Source of the DNA: Acidobacteriota bacterium
Lineage (GTDB): Bacteria > Acidobacteriota > Terriglobia > UBA7540
Length of the DNA stretch: 6,783 nt
Assembly (NCBI GenBank): GCA_021827245.1
Contig: JAKAWN010000374.1
Span: 1 to 6,783 of the forward strand
Reading direction: 5' to 3'
A program made the position numbers and the translations under genes. Shown here piece by piece: positions 1 to 6,494 of the stretch. The notes beneath the pieces were generated by a model. That model had not been told where the DNA came from and searched no databases. It saw only the letters and a list, made by a program, of their open reading frames with translations. Within the stretch, counting starts at the first letter, position 1; every line of letters starts with the position of its first letter.

Positions 1-63
1 TCGGGCTATGCTCACAGTAATGCGGAAAGGCATACTCCCGGAACTGTCAAACTTCTACTGCCA

Positions 64-95
64 CCCCGGCAAAGCCGGGGGTTCTCCTTTTTGCA
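64..95 (+). terminator. Terminator-like GC hairpin with T-rich tail
   Basis: A perfect 7-bp stem, CCCCGGC (64-70) and GCCGGGG (74-80), closes a three-base AAA loop and is followed by a T-rich stretch (TTCTCCTTTTT, 82-92). This is the form of a Rho-independent terminator for a plus-strand gene lying to the left of the window. The reverse complement has no T tract, so it would act only rightward. A short GC hairpin like this could equally be a REP element or the subterminal hairpin of an IS200/IS605 element; no transposase is visible beside it. Confidence 0.4.
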
Positions 96-269
96 ATAGG
101 AAGCACGCCAGCACGCGTGAGGGCGATTCTAGAACGTGTGGATGCTGCACTGATGTCCACGGCTGAGGAGATGCGGGTGTACATCAATGAGCACACTGAT
201 TTCTCCGATATTGGCAACCGCATGCTTCAAGAGTGGGAGCAGAGTGCGAAAGGTTCGCTGCGTGCGTAA
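93..269 (+). pseudogene. Unrecognised 3' gene remnant
   Basis: The plus frame reading GCA at 93 through to TAA at 267-269 gives about 58 residues with a protein-like composition: mixed charge, amphipathic, including VRAILERVDAAL, EEMRVYINEHTDF and DIGNRMLQEWE. The frame stays open leftward through the GC hairpin to a stop near position 16-18, but the residues upstream of about 93 do not look coding. I read this as the surviving C-terminal end of a gene whose 5' part was lost or replaced by the hairpin-bearing sequence. It has no credible start codon and ribosome binding site. I do not recognise the family. Its end overlaps the tail of the minus-strand antitoxin remnant, so the two genes would have been convergent. 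Chance openness over 58 codons cannot be excluded. Confidence 0.3.
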
Positions 270-444
270 TCGGCAATGCGCATCTCGAACCTCTGTGCGA
301 CAGGCTCGACAATCTGCACGACTCATGTCCGGGATTGACCTGCTCACGAAGCCTCGATCCGCTCCCCTTTTCCCGCTTCGCGGCACGCTCCAGGGAGCGT
401 CGTACATGACCTTCAAATCCGTCGTGAAACACCTTAGTCTTCAT
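227..444 (-). pseudogene. Remnant of TumA-like (HVO_A0114-type) antitoxin
   Basis: From ATG at 444 the minus strand reads MKTKVFHDGFEG, then about 15 charged residues ending KREKG. This resembles the N-terminus of predicted HTH regulators paired with TumE (DUF6516) toxins. Shortly after come LREQVNPGH and, one frame over, VVQIVEPVAQRFEMRI, which I recall as the kind of C-terminal strand found in the same family (NPGHG followed by VEPVA). The frame then runs to TGA at 227-229. The winged-helix segment that should lie between these two ends is absent, so the gene has an internal deletion of roughly 40-55 codons plus a frameshift just after NPGH. A second reading at the AAAAGGGG run gives GERIEAS before a stop, suggesting another indel. 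The start overlaps the stop of the upstream toxin remnant, as in a translationally coupled pair. Family assignment is from memory of motifs; it is clearly not a working regulator. Confidence 0.5.
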
Positions 445-746
445 AGCTTCTCCTGAGCACCTCAGGATTTCGATAGAAGCGCTTGCTGTTGCCAGATATC
501 CTCGAAACTTTACCGGCTTCACTTCGCCCGTGTAATGGCGTTCATGGGTACCATGTGCGTTATCGAAGCCGAGTACGCGCCCTTTGTCGGCACTGAACCG
601 ATGCGGCAAGAGCAGGGCAAGATTGTATCGAACCATTTCAGCCTTTTCATTGACCAAACCTCTTCGCGAAGAATGCCGATGCCACCGGCACACCGAAAAC
701 GAGTTTCGTAATCGGTGTCCTTGCGAAGACGCCCCCGTCTACTCAT
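434..746 (-). pseudogene. Frameshifted TumE-like (DUF6516) toxin remnant
   Basis: The core, in one minus frame, reads EMVRYNLALL, then GRVLGFDNAHGTHERHY, then VKPVKFRGYLATA. The DNAHG-H-RH block is what I associate with the TumE/DUF6516 toxin family. Two other segments lie in a different frame: ITKLVFGVPVASAFFAKRFG upstream (about 706-655) and KRFYRNPEVLRRSYED downstream, ending at TAA 434-436. The outer segments share one frame and the core another, so a pair of compensating indels near 655 and near 485 explains all three. Joined, they give about 100 residues, a normal size for the family. The stop lies inside the start of the antitoxin remnant (ATGAAGACTAA), the kind of overlap expected in a toxin-antitoxin operon. 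The N-terminal boundary is uncertain: ATG at 746 is in the wrong frame for the segment after it. As it stands the gene cannot make the full protein. Confidence 0.55.
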
Positions 747-1012
747 AAACAGAGGTTAGAACAGGTGGTGCTCATAATGCATTACCTGTATGCCCTCTTT
801 ACGTTCAGGAATTGACAGTGTGTTTGGGCAGCGGACGCGCCACCCATTTGATCGACCTCGGGGATAAGAACGGATGCAAGATGCGGAGTCAGCCCTGACA
901 CCTGGTGGTAAACTGGCTCGTCGCCTTGAAAGCTGAAGATAAACCCTGCTGGGATTCACTTCTTTGGCTTATGCCTTACGAGGTTGTAGAGTGAATTGCG
1001 GGGGGCTGAGAA
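747..1012. other. Non-coding spacer upstream of the ManD-like gene
   Basis: I see no convincing gene here on either strand. A TTGACA at 812-817 has no matching -10 at the right distance. A short plus-strand frame just before the ManD-like gene (about 909-993, containing VNWLVALKAEDKPCWDSL) is bounded by stops and lacks a start, so I do not call it. The right end carries a candidate promoter and a G-run (1000-1005) that can serve as ribosome binding site seven bases before the ATG at 1013. Confidence 0.4.
964..992 (+). promoter_or_regulatory. Candidate sigma70-type promoter for the ManD-like gene
   Basis: TTGGCT (964-969) and TAGAGT (987-992) each match the -35 and -10 consensus at four of six positions and are separated by exactly 17 bases. 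Transcription would start near 999, leaving a very short leader that still contains the G-rich ribosome binding site. The match is modest and could be chance. Confidence 0.25.
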
Positions 1013-2347
1013 ATGTACCCACATCGGCGTGATTTTTTGAAGATCATCGCAGGATCGGGGATGCTCGCCCTTGTTCCCCGCTACGTGGAAGCAGAGGAAC
1101 AGGTTGCGCGCGCCACGCGGGGAACCCCGCAGCCGCGGATCAAAGATATCAGCGTGATTGAATGCGAACCCGACGGTGCCCGCTTGACGGTGGTCAAGAT
1201 CACCACGGATCAGCCCGGACTTTATGGCTACGGCTGCGCCACATTTACGCAGCGGGCGGACCTAGTCAAGCCCGCGGTTGAAAAGTACCTCAAGCCCTTC
1301 CTGCTGAATAAGACAACCGACAGGATTGAAGACATCTGGCAGTCCTGCTACGACAGCTCTTATTGGAAGAACGGCCCCGTGCTGAACAATGCTCTCAGCG
1401 GCATCGATCAGGCACTCTGGGATATCAAGGGGCGGCAAGCCGGAATGCCCGTCTATCAGCTCGCCGGCGGGAAATGTCGCGAGGCCGTCGATTGCTATGC
1501 CCACGCCAGCGGCGCTGAGTTTCAGGATGTGGTCGAGAGCGCAAAGAAGTACATGGACCAAGGCTTCCGTCACGTGCGCGTTCAGGTGGAGCTTCCCGGG
1601 ATGGCAGGCTATGGCGCGGCACAGTCGAGTGACAAACGCCCGCAGGCTCTCCACGATCAGCCGGTCTTCGAGCCTGCCTATGCCATGCGCCGCAATTTGA
1701 AGCTGCTTGATGTCTGCCGCCGGGAACTGGGCGACGAGGTCGAGTTGCTCCATGACATGCATGAGCGCCTGACACCCAATGAGGCAGTGCAGTTTTGCAA
1801 GGAAGCCGAGCAGTATCGAATGTTCTTTCTTGAAGACCCGCTTTCACCGGAAGATCTGGGTTACTTCCAGCAGATCCGGCAGAATTGCGCCACCCCGATC
1901 GCCATGGGTGAACTCTTCAATAACCCGCATGAATGGCAGCCGCTGATTGAAGGACGACTGATCGACTACATCCGCGTGCATCTCTCGCAAGTAGGTGGAT
2001 TCAGTCCCGGACGCAAGATTGCAATCCTCGCCGAACAGTTTGGCGTGAGAACCGCATGGCACGGCCCCGGTGATGTTTCGCCGGTTGGGCATATGGCCAA
2101 CGTCACGTTGGACCTGGTGAGCTACAACTTCGGCATTCAGGAGTACTCGGCCTTCAATGAGCGAACGCAGGCGATTTTTCAAGGATGCCCGGAGATGAAA
2201 GACGGCTATCTGTGGGCAAGCGAGAAGCCTGGATGGGGAATTGAGGTTGACGAGAAGGAGGCTGCTAAGTCTCCGTTTACGGCCAGCCGGTTGAATGGCG
2301 GCTGGGGAGAGATTCGTCTCCCGGACGGTACAGTGATCAAGCAGTAA
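1013..2347 (+). CDS. Tat-exported ManD-like mannonate/sugar-acid dehydratase (enolase superfamily)
   Basis: 444 residues. Characterised ManD proteins are Mg-dependent and dehydrate D-mannonate (some also D-gluconate) to 2-keto-3-deoxy-D-gluconate. Visible parts: a Tat signal with HRRDFLK at 4-10 and probable cleavage near VEA (25-27); a capping domain to about 150 (LSGIDQALWDIKG at 128-140); then the barrel. Metal ligands are D248 (in HDMHERL), E274 (FFLEDP) and E300 (MGE). Catalytic-type residues are R189 (VRVQ), Y200, H250 and H350 in AWHGPGD. D248, H250, E274, E300 and H350 all sit a constant 38 residues beyond the positions I recall for ManD (D210, H212, E236, E262, H312), which is strong support. 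The C-terminal WGEIRLPDGT (431-440) is also a ManD hallmark. The ATG at 1013 follows a GGGGGG run at seven bases and places the Tat motif at the extreme N-terminus. It is convergent with the UxuA-like gene, 52 bp away. Export is unusual, since known ManD enzymes are cytoplasmic. The exact substrate is inferred; a related acid sugar is possible. Confidence 0.88.
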   Translation: MYPHRRDFLKIIAGSGMLALVPRYVEAEEQVARATRGTPQPRIKDISVIECEPDGARLTVVKITTDQPGLYGYGCATFTQRADLVKPAVEKYLKPFLLNKTTDRIEDIWQSCYDSSYWKNGPVLNNALSGIDQALWDIKGRQAGMPVYQLAGGKCREAVDCYAHASGAEFQDVVESAKKYMDQGFRHVRVQVELPGMAGYGAAQSSDKRPQALHDQPVFEPAYAMRRNLKLLDVCRRELGDEVELLHDMHERLTPNEAVQFCKEAEQYRMFFLEDPLSPEDLGYFQQIRQNCATPIAMGELFNNPHEWQPLIEGRLIDYIRVHLSQVGGFSPGRKIAILAEQFGVRTAWHGPGDVSPVGHMANVTLDLVSYNFGIQEYSAFNERTQAIFQGCPEMKDGYLWASEKPGWGIEVDEKEAAKSPFTASRLNGGWGEIRLPDGTVIKQ

Positions 2348-2369
2348 CGGCGAAGGATGCCGGTAGAGG

Positions 2370-2390
2370 TTTCGCATTAGGTTGGCGAAA
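2370..2390. terminator. Weak hairpin between convergent genes
   Basis: TTTCGC (2370-2375) can pair with GCGAAA (2385-2390) across a nine-base loop, in the 52-bp gap between two convergent stop codons. The position suits a bidirectional terminator and the A/T ends of the stem would give a short U run on each strand, but the stem is only six base pairs and neither side has a long T tract. Confidence 0.25.
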
Positions 2391-2399
2391 TACCAGAAA

Positions 2400-3542
2400 T
2401 CAGCCGGATTTTTCGACTTCCAGGGCGGCCTGCAGCATGGCTTTCGCATAGGCAATGTCATACACGTCCCCGGTATAACCACCGCCGCCGGGATAACCGT
2501 GAATCGGTCCGCGGGCGCGGTCATAGTCAAGGGCGCGCGGATGTTCCGGATAGAGCTCGCGCGAATACTTCAGCTTCACCAGTTCCCGCATCACCGCGAA
2601 CATGTTCACGTCGCCTTCGTCGATGAAACCCTCGTCGTATTTCACGTAGGGCTTGGCGACATGGGGGTTGCGGTAGTGCACGTGGTTGATGCGGTCTCTG
2701 GAGCCGAAGTAGCGGCAGACCGCGACCGGGTCCTCGCCCATTTCCCTGGTGACCCCGCAATCAAACGTGATCCCATTGGCCGGGCTATCGACAATCGTGA
2801 TCAGGTGCTTCCACCCGTCCAGCGTGGCCATGATCTGTTGTGAACCGCGGCTGAGTGGGAAGGGCGGATCGTTGGGATGGAGGGCCATCCGCACGTTCGC
2901 TTTTTCCGCAACCGGTATCACAGCCTTGAGAAAATAAGTGATGTTGGCCCACATCTCGCTCAGGGTGTGCGCGCCCTCAGCGGGGAGCGGCGGAAGGTCC
3001 TTCATCCGGTCGTAGTCCGCGCCTGTCAATCCGGCGCCGCCACGGCCCACTTCTTCGTAATAACCTTCCATGGCCCGGTGCGCGTAAAAGTTATACTCGA
3101 CGACCGGGATGCCCACCCGTCCCGCGGCCTGAATCGACTGCCTGACTTTTTCGATCTCCTCGTCCCGCCCCGGCCGGCCATAGACGGTGTTGGGAAAGCC
3201 GTCGATCATCAGGTTGCCCAGTGTCACACCGTTTGCCTTGAGCTTGTCGACCAGGAGCTCTAGATCGCTCGCCCTCCAGGGGAGCGCCGGACCGCCGCTC
3301 AGCACGTGATACACACCCAACTGCACAACACCGCGAATGGCAGCGTCTGTAACGCCGCCGGAAAGATTGATGCCGCAGGCAATCTTAGGTGTATCGGCAC
3401 TCTCCTGCGGCATGCCATCGCCTAGCCACCATGGCTTCTCCTGAGCCTGTGCGGAGGCCGCGAACCTGAGCAACGCGGGCGCCAGGGCTGTCGCTACCAG
3501 GCCCTTGATCAGACTTCTTCGCGAGAGATCGGGCTTCGTCAT
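2400..3542 (-). CDS. Tat-exported UxuA-like mannonate dehydratase
   Basis: 380 residues from the chosen start. UxuA enzymes use Mn to dehydrate D-mannonate to 2-keto-3-deoxy-D-gluconate and have a TIM-barrel fold unrelated to ManD. Evidence: MALHPNDPPFP (219-229), SPANGITFDCG (253-263), HVHYRN (287-292) and EGDVNM (309-314) match the UxuA blocks. The four metal ligands known from structural work (two His, Cys, Asp) correspond to H222, C262, H289 and D311. Departures: the segment before the last ligand reads DEGFIDEGD where UxuA usually has HEAAHLxGD, so a His is replaced, and the usual PDHG is PEHP. Activity may therefore differ. A Tat signal SRRSLIK (7-13) leads to AQAQ near 31-34. I chose ATG 3542 because GGAG lies six bases upstream and the Tat motif falls near the N-terminus. 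ATG 3563 (AAGG ten bases upstream) would add seven residues; the in-frame extension to 3689 has no support. Convergent with the ManD-like gene and divergent from the next. Confidence 0.82.
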   Translation of the reverse strand: MTKPDLSRRSLIKGLVATALAPALLRFAASAQAQEKPWWLGDGMPQESADTPKIACGINLSGGVTDAAIRGVVQLGVYHVLSGGPALPWRASDLELLVDKLKANGVTLGNLMIDGFPNTVYGRPGRDEEIEKVRQSIQAAGRVGIPVVEYNFYAHRAMEGYYEEVGRGGAGLTGADYDRMKDLPPLPAEGAHTLSEMWANITYFLKAVIPVAEKANVRMALHPNDPPFPLSRGSQQIMATLDGWKHLITIVDSPANGITFDCGVTREMGEDPVAVCRYFGSRDRINHVHYRNPHVAKPYVKYDEGFIDEGDVNMFAVMRELVKLKYSRELYPEHPRALDYDRARGPIHGYPGGGGYTGDVYDIAYAKAMLQAALEVEKSG

Positions 3543-3672
3543 TGACGGCTCCATGAATTGCATTTTGTTTGCGCCTTGAATTCTTCCACAGACTCGTCTC
3601 CGCGTCCAGGCAGGCTCGATCCAAGCCGGCGTGGTAGTAGGATGGATTGCAAAGTTAGGAGAGATAGAATCT
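3543..3672. promoter_or_regulatory. Divergent intergenic region
   Basis: These 130 bases separate the divergent starts of the UxuA-like and mandelate-racemase-like genes and must hold both promoters unless transcription enters from elsewhere. I see ribosome binding sites at each end: GGAG at 3549-3552 (minus) and AGGAGAG at 3657-3663 (plus, nine bases before ATG). I could not find a convincing -35/-10 pair or a clear palindromic operator. Confidence 0.45.
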
Positions 3673-5049
3673 ATGAGCAATTCTGGCAAGGGCAGGTCCA
3701 GCTACAACCGTCGCAGCGTTCTCAAATCGTCGTTGGCAGTGCTGGCCGGCAGCGCTCTTGGCCGGACTGCAGAGGCCGCAGCGCCTGCAATCAAAAACGT
3801 GAATCCAGCCTCCAGCCCATCGGCTTTGAAGATCACAGACATGCGCTATGCGGTCGTCGTTAAACCGGGTCCAAGCCCCTGCGTTCTCATCCGCATCGAC
3901 ACCAACCAAGGCGTCTACGGCCTCGGCGAGGTGCGCGATGCCGCCGGTCCGCAGTACGCAATGGTGTTGAAGAGCCGCATTGTCGGCGAAAATCCTCTGA
4001 ACATTGATTTCCTGTTTCAGAAGATTGCCCAGTTTGGCGGCAACGCCCGCCAGGCCGGTGGTGTGTGCGCGGTCGAGATGGCGCTTTGGGACATTGCAGG
4101 CAAGGTCTACAACATTCCTGTCTACCAGATGCTCGGCGGCAAGTGGCGCGATTCGATCCGCATCTACGCGGATACCACGGAATCGCTGGACCCGAAAGAG
4201 TACGGGCTGCGCGCCAAAGAACGCAAGGCGATGGGCCTGACCTGGATGAAGATGGATCTGGGCATCAACGTTTTAGATGGAATGCCGGGCATGGTGATGC
4301 GGCCTGCCGGTCAGGACAAGTGGGAGTTGCACGAGCAACCTCATCCTTTTCTCGCCACCGAAGTCACCGACAAAGGCATAGATCGGCTGTGCGAGTATGT
4401 TGCCGCGGTGCGAGATAACATCGGCTATGACATGCCCTTGTCGATGGATCATCTCGGCCATATTGGCGTAAAGTCTGCCATTCGCCTGGGCAAGGCGTAC
4501 GAGAAATTCAATCTGGAATGGATGGAGGATGTTATTCCCTGGTACTACACGGATCTGTTGAAGGAGATTCAGCAAGCCAGTCCAACTCCCATCCTGACCG
4601 GAGAAGATATTTACAAATTTTCAGACTTCGAGACGCTCTGCAAGGAACATGCGGTCGACAAGATTCATCCCGACCTGGCTACCTCAGGCGGCATTCTGCA
4701 AACTCACCATATCGGCGACATGGCTTTCCGCTACGGCGTACCCATGGCGATGCATTTCGCGGGAACCCCGGTGTCATGCATGGCGTCCGTTCACTGCGCC
4801 GCCGCAACGCGGAACTTCCTCGCGCTCGAGAACCATTCCCTGGATGTGCCCTTCTGGCAGGACCTGGTGACAGGAATTGAAAAGCCGATTGTCAACAAGG
4901 GTTTCATCAAGGTCCCGGAGAGCTCCGGCCTGGGCGTGATCCTGAACGACGACGAGGTGAAGCGCCATCTGAAGCCGGGAACAGGATACTTCGAACCCAC
5001 GCCGATGTGGGACGAACCGCAGTCGTGGGATGACGCGCTGTTCAGCTAG
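3673..5049 (+). CDS. Tat-exported mandelate racemase/muconate lactonizing enzyme family protein
   Basis: 458 residues; probably a Mg-dependent acid-sugar dehydratase of the enolase superfamily, substrate unknown. A Tat motif NRRSVLK (12-18) is followed by a hydrophobic stretch and a likely cleavage around AEA (33-35). The capping domain contains EMALWDIAGK (135-144) and MLGGKWRD. Metal ligands are D259 (SMDHLGH), E285 (WMEDV) and E311 (LTGED). D334 (HPDLA) and H361 (MHFAG) form the His/Asp dyad. All five lie a constant 64 residues beyond the mandelate racemase positions I recall (D195, E221, E247, D270, H297). The strand-2 motif is KMD (K193, D195) instead of the KxK of mandelate racemase, and about 35 extra residues (196-230) follow it, as in sugar-acid dehydratases. 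That favours dehydration over racemisation. The start at 3673 is preceded by AGGAGAG; the frame is open back to 3631, but those 14 extra residues would push the Tat motif inward. Divergent from the UxuA-like gene and convergent with the DUF362 gene. Confidence 0.88.
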   Translation: MSNSGKGRSSYNRRSVLKSSLAVLAGSALGRTAEAAAPAIKNVNPASSPSALKITDMRYAVVVKPGPSPCVLIRIDTNQGVYGLGEVRDAAGPQYAMVLKSRIVGENPLNIDFLFQKIAQFGGNARQAGGVCAVEMALWDIAGKVYNIPVYQMLGGKWRDSIRIYADTTESLDPKEYGLRAKERKAMGLTWMKMDLGINVLDGMPGMVMRPAGQDKWELHEQPHPFLATEVTDKGIDRLCEYVAAVRDNIGYDMPLSMDHLGHIGVKSAIRLGKAYEKFNLEWMEDVIPWYYTDLLKEIQQASPTPILTGEDIYKFSDFETLCKEHAVDKIHPDLATSGGILQTHHIGDMAFRYGVPMAMHFAGTPVSCMASVHCAAATRNFLALENHSLDVPFWQDLVTGIEKPIVNKGFIKVPESSGLGVILNDDEVKRHLKPGTGYFEPTPMWDEPQSWDDALFS

Positions 5050-5119
5050 TGCTGGCATCTCCCAGACCAACGTGTACCTGAAGCGGTCGCCCAGAGCCCG
5101 AGCTGGCTTACGCGTATCT
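5050..5119. other. Short convergent gap
   Basis: Seventy bases between the stop codons of the mandelate-racemase-like and DUF362 genes. Only a four-base-pair stem (AGCC/GGCT near 5095-5108) is visible, too weak to call a terminator. Confidence 0.3.
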
Positions 5120-6277
5120 CTATACTTTGCGGAATTCGATCCGGCCTTTGGCGATCGGAAGTCCGATCACTTCAATGCGCTTCAGGTTGCGCGTGCCAAT
5201 CCCCTGTTCCTCGGCCAGCTTCAGCGTGTTGTCGCAGTGTTCAAAGGGAGGCGTGCCCCGGTCGGCCATCGGATCGAAGCCCATCAACGCGGCGCAAACA
5301 GCGTCGGTGGTGACGCAATTGGTGCCCGCAATCAGCAAACCGGGAGGAACCGCCCGCATCCTTTTTACCCACGGACCTTCGCCGCCCGCTACGGTTTCAA
5401 TGCCATCGACAATACTCAGGTGGATGGGCCGCGCCGCTACCAGATCGACGGTCACCCGCGGGACGCGATAGCCGGGGTCGCGCGGCGAATGCGGGTCAAG
5501 CTCTGGCAGCGCGCTCCGGGAAGGCTGGCGGTTGCCGTTGTGCAGCATGGCCCGTGCTCCACCTGCCTCCCGACTCGGCTCATCCACGCCGGCGGTTTCG
5601 CCGTAGATGGTGGTAGGGGTAATCCCGAACAGGTTTTTCATTGCTCCCGTCAGGCCGGCGGTGCTGTGCTCCTTCAGCTTGGCAAGCGAGACAAAGACAT
5701 CACAATCTTTATAGGAGCGATTCAGATCGTAGCCTTGAAACAACAGACCACCGCCGGGGACCCAAAACCGCGTGTACTTTTTTGAGGGACCTGCGAAGTT
5801 CGTGTTTTCCAGCTCGACGCCAGAGGCGGCACTGGTGAAATCCGAGACCCGCCAGCCGGCCTGGGAAAGAAACTCCTCAAGCGTATGGGCCTTCGATGAG
5901 GTTGGACTTTCGAGCAGCCGTATACGGCGTGCTCCAGCATTGCCTAGCAGGTGAACCGTGGCGCTCAAAACGTGTGGATTCACCCAGTAGGTTTGCCCCT
6001 GTGTCATGCCGTCGAAGCGCTGCGTGGAACTGCCCGTCACGTTGATCTTGATCGCCACGGTTTTGCCGTTGACCAGCTTTTGCAAGCCACCCAGTTGATC
6101 GAACATCGTGGCAAGAGTTGTGACCACTTCCGGCCCGTAGTTGGAACACCTGGCGACAGCGACAGGCGCTGTAGGAGCGGTTGTGTAAGCAAAAACCCGG
6201 CCTGGCGCGAGATACATTCCCGCCGCTGCTGCGCCCAGGCCCTGAATCAGTTCTCTCCGGTTGAGGTCCCTTCTCAT
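5120..6277 (-). CDS. Tat-exported DUF362 protein
   Basis: 385 residues. DUF362 proteins have no settled biochemical role; many are fused to, or sit beside, Fe-S proteins. Family features: VAIKINVTG (74-82), a conserved NPHVLSATVHLLGNAGA (100-116), LAKLKEHSTAGLTGAMKNLFG (198-218, the block with K-H and KN), SIVDGIETVAGGEGP (288-302) and a C-terminal GTNCVTTDAVCAALMGFDP segment (318-336). The N-terminus has a Tat signal, NRRELIQ (6-12), an Ala/Gly-rich core and a likely cut after VFA (28-30). Cysteines are at 44, 192, 321, 328 and 348, with no CxxCxxC cluster, so no 4Fe-4S ferredoxin domain is fused here. A polar stretch (about 226-268, many Pro, Ser, Arg, Glu) interrupts the conserved core. 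ATG 6277 is preceded by AGGGGGG (6282-6288), like the G-run in front of the ManD-like gene. It stands alone transcriptionally. A link to the sugar-acid enzymes is suggested only by position and shared export. Confidence 0.88.
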   Translation of the reverse strand: MRRDLNRRELIQGLGAAAAGMYLAPGRVFAYTTAPTAPVAVARCSNYGPEVVTTLATMFDQLGGLQKLVNGKTVAIKINVTGSSTQRFDGMTQGQTYWVNPHVLSATVHLLGNAGARRIRLLESPTSSKAHTLEEFLSQAGWRVSDFTSAASGVELENTNFAGPSKKYTRFWVPGGGLLFQGYDLNRSYKDCDVFVSLAKLKEHSTAGLTGAMKNLFGITPTTIYGETAGVDEPSREAGGARAMLHNGNRQPSRSALPELDPHSPRDPGYRVPRVTVDLVAARPIHLSIVDGIETVAGGEGPWVKRMRAVPPGLLIAGTNCVTTDAVCAALMGFDPMADRGTPPFEHCDNTLKLAEEQGIGTRNLKRIEVIGLPIAKGRIEFRKV

Positions 6278-6474
6278 ATCGCCCCCCTGTTTTTTACGGT
6301 TTCAGTCCTTGGTTCAGATGGTAATCCGACTCCCGCTATTTTTTCTCGAATAGTTGCAAGTATTCATAATCCCAAATCGATCTGCGTAGGCAGGTACGAT
6401 GAACGGACAGTCTCACCCAGCGCTAATTGGTCGGTGTTCAAGAAGTAAGGAGTGCCCGTCGCGCCAGCCACTTA
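6278..6474. other. Spacer between DUF362 gene and IS element
   Basis: About 200 bases without a recognisable gene. It should include the DUF362 promoter, read on the minus strand. The best I can find is a weak pair near 6367-6343 (TTGGGA and TATTCG, 17 apart), not enough to call. Confidence 0.35.
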
Positions 6475-6494
6475 GGGCGTGTTAACACTATCGA
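6475..6494. repeat. Probable terminal inverted repeat of the IS
   Basis: The sequence contains a perfect 10-bp palindrome, GTGTTAACAC (6479-6488), immediately beyond the transposase stop codon and overlapping its last base. IS5-type elements commonly have ends of this type close to the transposase stop. The exact outer boundary is a guess because the partner repeat is not in the window. Confidence 0.45.

Noticed and set aside
812..840. TTGACA hexamer as a -35 promoter element
   Set aside because: No -10-like sequence at 15-19 bases; the region downstream is GC-rich (GCGGACGCGC).
756..959. 67-residue minus-strand open frame
   Set aside because: Arg/Ser/Pro-rich composition, no ribosome binding site and no recognisable motif; likely chance.
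1262..1847. Long minus-strand frames inside the ManD-like gene
   Set aside because: They are antisense to a protein with all catalytic residues in place; composition is that of shadow frames in GC-rich DNA.
3631..3672. Upstream start for the mandelate-racemase-like gene
   Set aside because: It adds 14 residues before the Tat motif and lacks a good ribosome binding site, whereas ATG 3673 has AGGAGAG at nine bases.
5030..5785. 251-residue plus-strand frame opposite the DUF362 gene
   Set aside because: Antisense of a well-conserved DUF362 core; no ribosome binding site and no known motif.
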